Positions 9,462 to 17,264 of a stretch of DNA of 47,601 bases are shown piece by piece. A program made the translations under genes and the position numbers. The notes beneath the pieces are model-generated. The model made no database searches and was not told the DNA's origin. It worked only from the letters and a program-made list of their open reading frames with translations. The first letter of the stretch is position 1, and each line of letters starts with the position of its first letter. The DNA comes from Shewanella sp. MBTL60-007 (GTDB lineage Bacteria; Pseudomonadota; Gammaproteobacteria; Enterobacterales; Shewanellaceae): positions 1 to 47,601 of the forward strand of contig NZ_BPET01000047.1 in NCBI RefSeq assembly GCF_019654915.1. Reading direction: 5' to 3'.

Positions 9462-9483
9462 AAAAAATCTGAAAGCTCAGATT
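9462..9483 (-). terminator. Terminator of the helicase gene
   Basis: On the minus strand AATCTGA, loop GCTT and TCAGATT are followed by TTTT. It lies 29 bp after the helicase stop at 9512. The remaining 320 bp to the UvrB-like gene holds no other feature I can support. Confidence 0.65.
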
Positions 9484-9511
9484 AACTCCACTGCTCCTGG
9501 AAATAAGAGAA

Positions 9512-12505
9512 CTAGGCAGCAGCTTCCGATGCTTTATCTGCAAAATTAGCAATATCACTCGTTGTATAGTGACAGCTATTAGCGTCACCTCTTCGGTGCA
9601 GACTACAGGCTAAAAATTGCCTATTGGTTTTGCCATTAGTGCGTAGAACCAACTTACCCGAGAAGCACTCAGGGCAGACTAAAAGCCGATGATTGCATTT
9701 GCCACTCGTGCAGTAGTGATGTGTTTCATTTCTAACCATAGGTGCACCATGACAAACAGCGCAAGCATCAAGTTTGGTATCACAATACTCTTGGCCTAAA
9801 GAACAGCGATAGAACAGACCGAAACGTCCCTCTTTTGGAATAAGCTTACCCTCATTACAATTTGGGCAACATAAAGCATCGTTATACATAGGCGCTAGCT
9901 CGTTCGGGTAAACACGAATATCGGCTTGATAACTAAGTAGTTCTTTGACAAACACAGACTCTCTACCTAACTCAGCCTGCACAAACACCCTTTTTTTAGC
10001 GCGAGATAATGCTACATAAAACAGGCGGCGCTCCTCAGTATCGGCGAAACCATCGAGCTTAGGTAACAGCGCCTCAAGGATCGGGTCGCTATCAATTTTG
10101 CAGGGGAAGCCATATTTGTCGTCGTTGACATCAAGCACTATCACAAAGTCAGCCTGCTTACCTTTAGAGGCATGAGCCGAAAAACCAGAGATCGCAAACT
10201 GCGGATAGCGACGCTGCCAACTCGTTAGCTCTTTTAAGGAGGCATTAAAGCGCGCAATCATCATTACCGTGGCCCGCTTTGGGCTGTCTTGTTGACTGGT
10301 GATTTCAACAATACTGTCGAACGCCTGAGTTAATGCTGTTTCTTTATTGTTGATCAATAAGCACACTTCAGGGTTATCACTCACACTATGGGTGGTAAGG
10401 CACTTCTTTAACTGGGCTGGGTTTGCCTGAATAAACTGTGAGGCCACCTTTTCGATTCTATCGTTAAATCTAAAGGTTTTATCCAGCATTACAGTTTTAG
10501 ACACCCCAAAGGTTTGGCTAAACTCGGTAGTTAAATTAAGGTCGCTACCGGTAAATCGGTAGATTGCCTGCCAATCATCCCCGACGCAGAACAGTGCACA
10601 GTCTGGTGTTGAATCCCTTAACTGAGTCACCAACTTGGCGCGCTCAGGCGATATATCCTGAAACTCGTCGACCATGATGTATTTGAATCGAAAACGATCG
10701 CTAGTTCGTTGATGGAAGTCTTTTGCACGACTAATCTTAAGCGCCTCGCCTATCATGTCGGAAAAATCTAATGTGCTAAGGGACTTAAGATGCGCCTCAT
10801 AGCGATCATAAACCCACCTGAACAAATGCAGGAATGCCTTCCACCTTAGTTGGTTATAAGTAACTAGCTTCTTGTCTGAACCTGTTGCCATCTTTAACGA
10901 CTCAAGCTTGGCAAAGGTATAACCTGATGACTTAAACAGCCCCAAAAAGCTCGACATTAACCGACTGACATTACGATAAACGCCCAAGTGCTTAACCTGA
11001 GCAAATACAGCTTCGGGTGAAATGGGTTTGAACAATTGCTGTTCGCCAAGTCCGATTTCTCCCGCGCGCTCACACAGTAGTGCTTCCAGACTCTTCTCTA
11101 AACCACCATCATTCCGATAATCGGCTTGCCAGCTAAAGGTTTGTAGTAAGCAGGTACCATGCTGTTGATGCAGGGCGATTTTCCACTGCATGCTTTGGTT
11201 ATAGGACTCTTTATCTATGTTGTGACGGGTATTACCCTGCTTATCAACGCCAAAATGTTCTAAGTAAGCATCAAGGATAGGAATATAAAAGTCAGGTTGA
11301 TACACACTCTTGCCCGGCTCTGTTACCTCGGCGCCTTGTTTTGATAGGTACTTAGGTTCATATTCAAATTCAATCCCATGGATATAGAGATAGTTACAGA
11401 TCCTCAGCTCTTGAAAGCTTTTAACTAAGTCGCCCGATAATGCGCGGATCTCGTTATTTTTAAGGTAGGCGCGATATTGCCCTTCCGTCGTAAAGTCGAG
11501 TTCATTAACTTGGGGATACAGATAGCGACCAAAATAATCGGCGACAGGATCGGCCATTTTTGGGTCGGCAACGATGTCATCGATCTGTTGATCGACAAAT
11601 TGCGTCAAACGTTTATCGTCACTCGCCAGCACCGATACTTGAGTCGAGCTATTTAGATAATACTGAATGATCTCCTTGCCCAGCGCGTGGAAAGTACTGA
11701 CTTTAACGCCAGTCAAGCCTTGCGCGCCCATTGCCGTCACCCTTTGCTCAAGCTCCACTCTGGCATCTTTACCATAGGCTAACATCAAGATCTCTTCGGG
11801 CCTTGCTAGCCCCTGAGCCACCAAATACGCAGCCTTTGCCGCCATGGTGCTAGTCTTACCCGTTCCAGCTCCGGCGATCACTAAAGTATTATTCTCATCG
11901 ACGACACAGGCCTCGCGCTGCAATGGCGTCAAAGGATGCGCCTCTAATGAGTCAAACAGCTCTTGATAACCATCGAGCTGTTTTTGCTGCCACCACTGGT
12001 TATATTTTTCCGTGAAAGCTTCGGGCTGCTTAATAAATTTTGCTAAGCGACAGTTAAAGGGTTCGGTGTCGAACCCCAGCTTTTTGAAATGTTCTACATG
12101 GTTTAATGATGCTAAAGAAGCTTGAAAGTCACGTTGTAGTCGGCTCTTATCAGAGTCCCTTAAATAGCGCTTATGCTGAGCAAAGGTATGGTCGAAGTGG
12201 GTTATATCGGCAATTAGCTCGTCATAAGTCAGTTGTAGTCCGACTTTGCTATGTAATAAGTGGTTATATAAGGCGTGTTGAAATAGAGGTTTACTATCGA
12301 TAAAGCGGAAAAAGCTAAAGCGGTTATCCCCCCAAACTAAGGTTTGGGTGAACCAGCCCTCTCGTACTTCAACGGTTTCATCAAACTCTGGATAGGGGTA
12401 AACCTTGCCATTAATGGTCAGGCCCTGCTCGCAAAGCTTGGCACCGTTACAGAAAAATATCCCTTGTAGGAATCCAAATTCAACAGCATGTCGCCTAAGC
12501 TCCAT
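9512..12505 (-). CDS. HelD-like superfamily 1 helicase with nuclease-like insert and zinc ribbons
   Basis: At 997 aa this is much longer than E. coli helicase IV (684 aa) but of the same plan. It has an N-terminal HelD-type domain, then Walker A AGAGTGKT (residues 211-218), VDEFQDIS, GDDWQAIYRFTG, SAHASKGKQADFV and EERRLFYVALSRAKK. Between motifs Ia and II there is an insert with FEYEP...YQPDFYI...YLEHFG (D405, E416). This resembles the PD-(D/E)XK-like segment found in some UvrD-family proteins, though no clear E-x-K is present. The C-terminal about 110 residues hold three or four Cys-rich topoisomerase I-like zinc ribbons (CPNC, CAVC, CPEC). A 3'-5' DNA translocase acting on unusual DNA ends is likely. 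It is monocistronic with a terminator after it. Confidence 0.85.
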   Translation of the reverse strand: MELRRHAVEFGFLQGIFFCNGAKLCEQGLTINGKVYPYPEFDETVEVREGWFTQTLVWGDNRFSFFRFIDSKPLFQHALYNHLLHSKVGLQLTYDELIADITHFDHTFAQHKRYLRDSDKSRLQRDFQASLASLNHVEHFKKLGFDTEPFNCRLAKFIKQPEAFTEKYNQWWQQKQLDGYQELFDSLEAHPLTPLQREACVVDENNTLVIAGAGTGKTSTMAAKAAYLVAQGLARPEEILMLAYGKDARVELEQRVTAMGAQGLTGVKVSTFHALGKEIIQYYLNSSTQVSVLASDDKRLTQFVDQQIDDIVADPKMADPVADYFGRYLYPQVNELDFTTEGQYRAYLKNNEIRALSGDLVKSFQELRICNYLYIHGIEFEYEPKYLSKQGAEVTEPGKSVYQPDFYIPILDAYLEHFGVDKQGNTRHNIDKESYNQSMQWKIALHQQHGTCLLQTFSWQADYRNDGGLEKSLEALLCERAGEIGLGEQQLFKPISPEAVFAQVKHLGVYRNVSRLMSSFLGLFKSSGYTFAKLESLKMATGSDKKLVTYNQLRWKAFLHLFRWVYDRYEAHLKSLSTLDFSDMIGEALKISRAKDFHQRTSDRFRFKYIMVDEFQDISPERAKLVTQLRDSTPDCALFCVGDDWQAIYRFTGSDLNLTTEFSQTFGVSKTVMLDKTFRFNDRIEKVASQFIQANPAQLKKCLTTHSVSDNPEVCLLINNKETALTQAFDSIVEITSQQDSPKRATVMMIARFNASLKELTSWQRRYPQFAISGFSAHASKGKQADFVIVLDVNDDKYGFPCKIDSDPILEALLPKLDGFADTEERRLFYVALSRAKKRVFVQAELGRESVFVKELLSYQADIRVYPNELAPMYNDALCCPNCNEGKLIPKEGRFGLFYRCSLGQEYCDTKLDACAVCHGAPMVRNETHHYCTSGKCNHRLLVCPECFSGKLVLRTNGKTNRQFLACSLHRRGDANSCHYTTSDIANFADKASEAAA

Positions 12506-12871
12506 TTACAACCTCTGATTTGCAAAATACCGCGGCATAGTAGCAAGTAATAACAACGGCAAATAGCGTTATCCCTGTTGTCTGCCTAAAAATTTACCAA
12601 CTCATTAGCTAAAAATTTGCCTATAAAATCAGCTAACTAGGTAAATAGGCGCTTTTTATCTTTTTTCACATATAAAATCTGTCTTTCTAGCGTGATTAAG
12701 CACACAAAAACAAAGCGAACCCCGTCAATGAGAGGCCCGAATCACACACCTTATAAATGGTAAATGCTAGCCTTTGTAACCAGTTCATAGCAGGCAATAT
12801 ATAATAGAAATGCTATGCCATATCATCTAGATAACAGCTCCAATGATGGAATGAAAAAAGGGTTTATCATA

Positions 12872-13213
12872 ATGAAAAAAGTACTAATTGCAGGTCTTGT
12901 AAGCTGTCTATTGGCAGGTAACGCTGCCGCTGAGAACCTAGACAAAGAAACAGCGCTTGGCATGGCAAGCCTCATGATCTGTACAACTTTTTATGCCGAA
13001 CATGATATGCAAATCGAAGGCAGTATTGTTGGCCAGTCTATGATGGCTCATAAAAATGCAGGCATTGAAGAGATGATCATGTCTAAAGAAACCAGTGAAG
13101 CACTCGATGCCTACATGAACCAATTCAAAGCGGCTAACAAAGAGCAGCAAATTAAACTGTGTGATGAAGCGATAAAGTTCGCTCGTGAAAGTGATTTTGT
13201 ACCTGCTGAATAA
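12872..13213 (+). CDS. Small secreted protein of unknown function
   Basis: 113 aa. An N-terminal signal peptide is clear (MKK, hydrophobic core, cleavage after AGNAAA at about residue 20). The mature part is helical and acidic and holds only two cysteines (in LMICTTF and IKLCDE), which could form one disulphide. No family is recognised. The ATG at 12872 is preferred over the longer frame from 12815 because AAGGG lies about nine bases before it and the signal peptide starts there. A strong terminator follows. The upstream 12506-12814 stretch holds a TATAAT at 12800-12805 without a convincing -35. Confidence 0.7.
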   Translation: MKKVLIAGLVSCLLAGNAAAENLDKETALGMASLMICTTFYAEHDMQIEGSIVGQSMMAHKNAGIEEMIMSKETSEALDAYMNQFKAANKEQQIKLCDEAIKFARESDFVPAE

Positions 13214-13258
13214 GCCGCAGTTATCTGCCCGCAGAGACAAATAACAATTGAATAATAA

Positions 13259-13286
13259 GATAACCCCTCTCGGGGTTATCTTTTTT
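13259..13286 (+). terminator. Terminator of the small secreted-protein gene
   Basis: GATAACCCC, loop TCTC and GGGGTTATC are followed by six T residues. It lies 46 bp after the stop codon. Confidence 0.9.
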
Positions 13287-13357
13287 ACCGCTGTCCGACA
13301 GCGGCCTGCATTACAAAACCAGGGCAAATTAAGCGACCCACTTAAGCAGCTAAAACA

Positions 13358-14518
13358 TCAATTAGCGGCCCTTTGATTACGTGTATAAGTTGGGATCTCA
13401 AGCTCCTCATCATGACGATCTTCATTTGCACCAATCACCGCTTTCTGCTTTAAAAAATCATGTAAGTTTAACAACTCTGAAGTATCGAAACGCGTTTTAA
13501 GGGGCTTGGTTTGAGGTTCATCTGCTTCAGCGTTGTGCTCGTCAAGCAAACCGTTTTCCGCTTCTTGCATGCCAGTAGCAATCACCATCAACTCAAGTTC
13601 ACAATCTAGCTCAGGCACAATTGTCAGTCCAATAATCACCATTGCGCTTGGTTCAAGCTGCTTAAGCAAGGTTTCGCCAATACTATTGTATTGACTTAGC
13701 TCAATACTCTCTGTTGCCATAACGCTCACAATCGCACCTTTCGCTTTGCAAAGGTTAACCTTTTCTAGCAAGGGGTTTTTAAGGGCCTTATCAATAGTCA
13801 ATTGCAGATCTTCCCCTGCCATCTGCCTAGCAACGCCCATTGCGGCACGCCCTTGATGACTCACCACAGCGATAAAATCATTGAGATCGATATTGATCAA
13901 ACCCGACTGACTGATTGTGGTCGTTAACCCCTGCAATACGTCCTGTAAAATGCGGTTACTCTCATAAAAGGCATTCACAACGCTGATTTTCTTATCAAGT
14001 GCTTTAAGCAACTGATCATTAGGTAACACTATCACCGCGCTCGCATACTGGATTAACTCATCAACGCCAGCTTGAGCCAGCTGACCTCGTTGAGATCCCT
14101 CAAAGCTAAATGGCGACGTCACTACCGCTACCAAGGGTTTATTGAACTCTTTAGCAATAGACGCCATAAAGGGGATCGCCCCTGTGCCAGTACCACCGCC
14201 CATGCCTCCGGTCACAAAGATGACATCTGCCAGCTCAATATGCTCTCGAAGCTGCGTTTGCGACTCCTGTGCTGCCTCATAACCTTTTTGCGGCCTAGCA
14301 CCTGCCCCAAGCCCTTTAGTAGCCTCAAGCCCTATCTGCAAACGTGTGCTACAACTTGAGATCTGTAAAGACTGGGCGTCGGTATTAACGGCAATCAACT
14401 CGACGTTGTCGGCTAAAGGGGACTGGCTAAGCTGATTGATAGTATTACAGCCACAGCCTCCCACACCAAAAACGGCAATTTTCGGTGTTTGACTGTTTTG
14501 TGGGACTAGATCGAACAT
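13358..14518 (-). CDS. FtsZ paralogue (second FtsZ), outside the division cluster
   Basis: A 386-aa tubulin/FtsZ-family GTPase. The nucleotide loop reads GVGGCGCN (residues 18-25), with two Cys where FtsZ has Gly. The tubulin signature GGGTGTG (107-113) is intact. The T7 loop NIDLND keeps Asn209, Asp211 and Asp214, needed for GTP hydrolysis across the filament interface. The tail ends EIPTYTRNQ (about 374-382), resembling the conserved FtsZ C-terminal peptide. LHDFLKQKA (about 352-360) resembles the same peptide a second time. ATG at 14518 follows GAGGAG at good spacing. No ftsA, ftsQ or lpxC is nearby, so this is not the housekeeping gene. It lies 42 bp behind a WYL regulator on the same strand. 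I infer a GTPase that can polymerise alone or with FtsZ. Confidence 0.88.
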   Translation of the reverse strand: MFDLVPQNSQTPKIAVFGVGGCGCNTINQLSQSPLADNVELIAVNTDAQSLQISSCSTRLQIGLEATKGLGAGARPQKGYEAAQESQTQLREHIELADVIFVTGGMGGGTGTGAIPFMASIAKEFNKPLVAVVTSPFSFEGSQRGQLAQAGVDELIQYASAVIVLPNDQLLKALDKKISVVNAFYESNRILQDVLQGLTTTISQSGLINIDLNDFIAVVSHQGRAAMGVARQMAGEDLQLTIDKALKNPLLEKVNLCKAKGAIVSVMATESIELSQYNSIGETLLKQLEPSAMVIIGLTIVPELDCELELMVIATGMQEAENGLLDEHNAEADEPQTKPLKTRFDTSELLNLHDFLKQKAVIGANEDRHDEELEIPTYTRNQRAAN

Positions 14519-14560
14519 GGCGATCTCCTCGATACTTACCTATTGATAGTACCTAGGAGA

Positions 14561-15589
14561 TTAACTGACACCTGCGACAAACTCGGTCGTAGCGTTATGA
14601 TATTTATTATTAATTTTACTGGTTAATCGGCTGAAGTGGTTACGCAGTTTTTGCGGAGCGATTACCTCGACACTGTCTGCCATGCTCCATAAGAACTCAC
14701 GTAATTTGGGCGTATCATAAACACTGGCGCAGACTCGATAATAACCATTGGCCAAACGCTCAACCTGTTGGTCATCACTTAATCTAGCATTGCGCTGAAT
14801 AAAGTTGGCCGATGGCGAAAGCTGGAGTTCTAACGCAATCAAGGTCGTTTTACTTTCTTCACCGCTAAGTTCGATGTCAAAATCATCACGAGTTACCGCT
14901 GTTGTATCGAGCAGACGAATATTACGCATTAAGTTAATCGGTTTGGCATAGCGCTTTGTATGATACGTCCCCACCGTAAACGCCAACATAATCACTCCGC
15001 CCGAGATCTTAATTCCCTCAGGGTTAATAGGACGGTAGTCAATCCAATAACTTTTACCTTTAATAAAACGTTGGATTTCACAGGCAATTTGTCGCTTATT
15101 TAAGAGCGCATCCTGCACGATTTCAAGCGCTTTCGGGTCATGATCTTCATAGGTAATAGGCAAAGGCTCAGGTAACTGAGCCACCCTACACGCCCAGTAG
15201 AGCCATGGATTATCAGGATCGCTACCGAGCACTTGATCGGCACGCTCAAAATAGGGAGTAAGCTGTTTAACGCTTTGTGGCGGCAACAACTGACTAGCAC
15301 TGTGCTTTAAGGTATGAAACGCCAGCGCCATATGCTGATCCATCAAGGTTAAGTTAAGGCCACGCCAACAAGCTGCAATAGACCAGCCAAAGGGTTTACA
15401 CCTATCATCCATAACGAGGCCGAATAGCCCCATATCGTGCATCGCTTTTAGCTCACGCTGCACCGTTCTTAGGCCTACGTTGTAATCACGGTTGTTTAGC
15501 TTCTCAGTAATATCATTGGCGGTGATCCGTCTTGGGTGACGAGGGATCTGCTCAAGCATGGCGATCTGGCGTTGAATATTGGTTTGCAT
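14561..15589 (-). CDS. WYL-domain transcriptional regulator
   Basis: 342 aa. Residues about 15-75 form a DeoR-like winged helix (ITANDITEKL...GLRTVQRELKAMHDMGLF). The middle and C-terminal parts match the WYL and WCX arrangement, with KALEIVQDALLNKRQI, the YWIDYRPINPEGIKISGG strand and a terminal VEVIAPQKLRNHFSRL. WYL regulators bind nucleic-acid or nucleotide ligands and often control phage-defence or DNA-damage genes (BrxR and CapW are examples). ATG at 15589 is chosen over the TTG directly before it; GAGAA lies seven bases upstream. The FtsZ paralogue follows after 42 bp, so the two probably form one operon. Confidence 0.82.
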   Translation of the reverse strand: MQTNIQRQIAMLEQIPRHPRRITANDITEKLNNRDYNVGLRTVQRELKAMHDMGLFGLVMDDRCKPFGWSIAACWRGLNLTLMDQHMALAFHTLKHSASQLLPPQSVKQLTPYFERADQVLGSDPDNPWLYWACRVAQLPEPLPITYEDHDPKALEIVQDALLNKRQIACEIQRFIKGKSYWIDYRPINPEGIKISGGVIMLAFTVGTYHTKRYAKPINLMRNIRLLDTTAVTRDDFDIELSGEESKTTLIALELQLSPSANFIQRNARLSDDQQVERLANGYYRVCASVYDTPKLREFLWSMADSVEVIAPQKLRNHFSRLTSKINNKYHNATTEFVAGVS

Positions 15590-15721
15590 CAAACGTTCTC
15601 TAATTAACCTGAGCCGCTAGCATAATACCACGCTGCGACAAAATTTGACGCAGCGAAATAGTTTTCACCTAATTCAATCATATAATGCCAATTGAGCCAT
15701 GACATTCAGTCTGAAATAGCT

Positions 15722-15804
15722 CTAGATTAATCACAGAAGTGTTTGTTACCTTTGGCTATAGTTAACCCTGTTCATAACCATTCATTATATGAACTAGATT
15801 AATC
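15722..15804. promoter_or_regulatory. Repeat motifs in the WYL/AI-2E divergent promoter region
   Basis: The 11-nt direct repeat CTAGATTAATC occurs at 15722-15732 and 15794-15804. Between them GTTCAT (15770-15775) and ATGAAC (15789-15794) form an inverted repeat. The region separates the WYL regulator from the divergent permease gene, so these are candidate operators, possibly for the WYL protein itself. No assigned -10/-35 pair is clear. Confidence 0.4.
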
Positions 15805-15885
15805 CAGCGCTTAACACCTTTATGGCTAATGGTAAAAGCCAAAGCAGTAAGGTAAATCACTAAATCTTCTTTGGAGTTCTGTTTA

Positions 15886-16968
15886 ATGGACAGCCTGAAA
15901 CTCAAGCCCCGCCACGGGATATTACTACTCGCACTAGCGATTGCTTTCTATGCATGTTATTTACTGGTTGCGCCTTATTTAGGCTCTATCGTTCTGGCGG
16001 CTATTGTTGCGCTATTGGTGTTGCCACTGCATGCAAAAATTGAAAGCTATATGCCGACAAAGCCTAATCTGGCATCTGTGGTGTCTTGTACGTTAGTCAC
16101 TGTGGTGGTGTTGCTGCCTTTGCTATTTGTCACTATTGCGATAATGAATGAAGGCATAGACTTTATGAGTAACGCCTATGATTGGCTAACCAATGGCGGC
16201 GCCAAGGCATTTTTATCTCACCCTTATATTCAAAGTGGCATTAGCTTACTCAATAAATGGCTACCTTTTGAAAGCTTAAAAGTAGATGAACTAGTACAGC
16301 AAGCGGCAGTCAAAGTCACCCAACTAAGCAGCAGCTTTTTGTCTGCCAGTACCGGACTACTGGGAGATGTGGCCAATACGGTTTTGAGCTTTTCTCTAAT
16401 GCTATTTGTGCTGTTTTTCTTCCTACGAGATCAAGAAAACATTGTGAGTAGTATTCGCCACATCATTCCATTATCACGCTCTCAAGAAGAAATGATTTTT
16501 AACGAGGTCAAAGTTGTAGCTAAGTCAGCCGTTTTTGGTGCGTTTTTAACGGCGCTGGCCCAAGGTGCACTGGGCGGTATAGCCATGGCCATGGCGGGCT
16601 TTTCTGGTTTGTTTTGGGGCAGCATGATGGCCTTTGCATCATTTATCCCCTTTGTAGGCACCGCTATGATCTGGCTACCCGCCTCAATTTACCTATTTAT
16701 TACCGGTGACTGGCAATGGGCGCTGTTTTTAATCGCATGGGGAGTGTTGGTTATTGGCTCAATTGATAACTTTCTAAGACCTTGGCTAATGCAAGGCAGT
16801 ACCGGCATGAGTACCCTACTGCTGTTTTTCTCATTGTTAGGTGGCCTACAACTGTTTGGCTTAATAGGTTTGATCTACGGCCCAATCATCTTTGCTGTGA
16901 CCTTAGTGTTAGCTCGATTGTATGAGATTGAGTTTGAAGACTTTATTGAGCAGCAAGACAAAGAATAA
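15886..16968 (+). CDS. AI-2E family membrane transporter
   Basis: 360 aa with about eight membrane segments: two to three at the N-terminus, a long soluble stretch (about 105-165), then five towards the C-terminus. The layout and motifs (FLRDQE, FLTALAQGALGGIAMAMAGF, FIPFVGTAMIWLPAS, the VIGSIDNFLRPWLM loop and GLIYGPIIFA) fit the AI-2E transporter family (YdiK/PerM type). The family name comes from TqsA, but most members are not quorum-signal exporters, so the substrate is unknown. ATG at 15886 is used because GGAG lies nine bases before it; the longer frame starts with TTG at 15871. Confidence 0.85.
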   Translation: MDSLKLKPRHGILLLALAIAFYACYLLVAPYLGSIVLAAIVALLVLPLHAKIESYMPTKPNLASVVSCTLVTVVVLLPLLFVTIAIMNEGIDFMSNAYDWLTNGGAKAFLSHPYIQSGISLLNKWLPFESLKVDELVQQAAVKVTQLSSSFLSASTGLLGDVANTVLSFSLMLFVLFFFLRDQENIVSSIRHIIPLSRSQEEMIFNEVKVVAKSAVFGAFLTALAQGALGGIAMAMAGFSGLFWGSMMAFASFIPFVGTAMIWLPASIYLFITGDWQWALFLIAWGVLVIGSIDNFLRPWLMQGSTGMSTLLLFFSLLGGLQLFGLIGLIYGPIIFAVTLVLARLYEIEFEDFIEQQDKE

Positions 16969-17085
16969 CTGCAGAGTTAAATACTAGAACACCGCTATAA
17001 AGCTGGCTTCTTAATACTAAGGAGCCATTTTCCAGCCCATTAACATCGCGTTTTAGTATCACTATTCACTAGTTCTAGATTTTTT

Positions 17086-17130
17086 ATTTTAAAGCTATTT
17101 ATTTTAAAGCTATTTATTCTTAAGCTATTC
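17086..17130. repeat. Three tandem 15-bp repeats
   Basis: Two perfect copies of ATTTTAAAGCTATTT (17086-17100, 17101-17115) and a third diverged copy (17116-17130). They lie in the 296-bp gap upstream of the glutathione synthetase promoter and may act as an upstream A/T-rich element. No gene is seen in this gap. Confidence 0.75.
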
Positions 17131-17193
17131 ATTTCCCCACTTTATTTAAGCCTTTATTTTACATCAGTATTTCCAACATAGCCGAAATAACGA

Positions 17194-17222
17194 TTGACAG
17201 CACATCACCCTAAAACTATATT
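17194..17222 (+). promoter_or_regulatory. Promoter of the glutathione synthetase gene
   Basis: Perfect -35 TTGACA (17194-17199), a 17-bp spacer and -10 TATATT (17217-17222), placing the start about 35 bp before the ATG at 17265. Confidence 0.75.
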
Positions 17223-17264
17223 TCCAGATAAATAGAATTTAATTTCAGTCAAAGGTGCAAAATC

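Noticed and set aside
9140..9511. SOS box ahead of the UvrB-like gene
   Set aside because: No CTGT-N8-ACAG sequence is present in the 372-bp gap, so LexA control is not supported.
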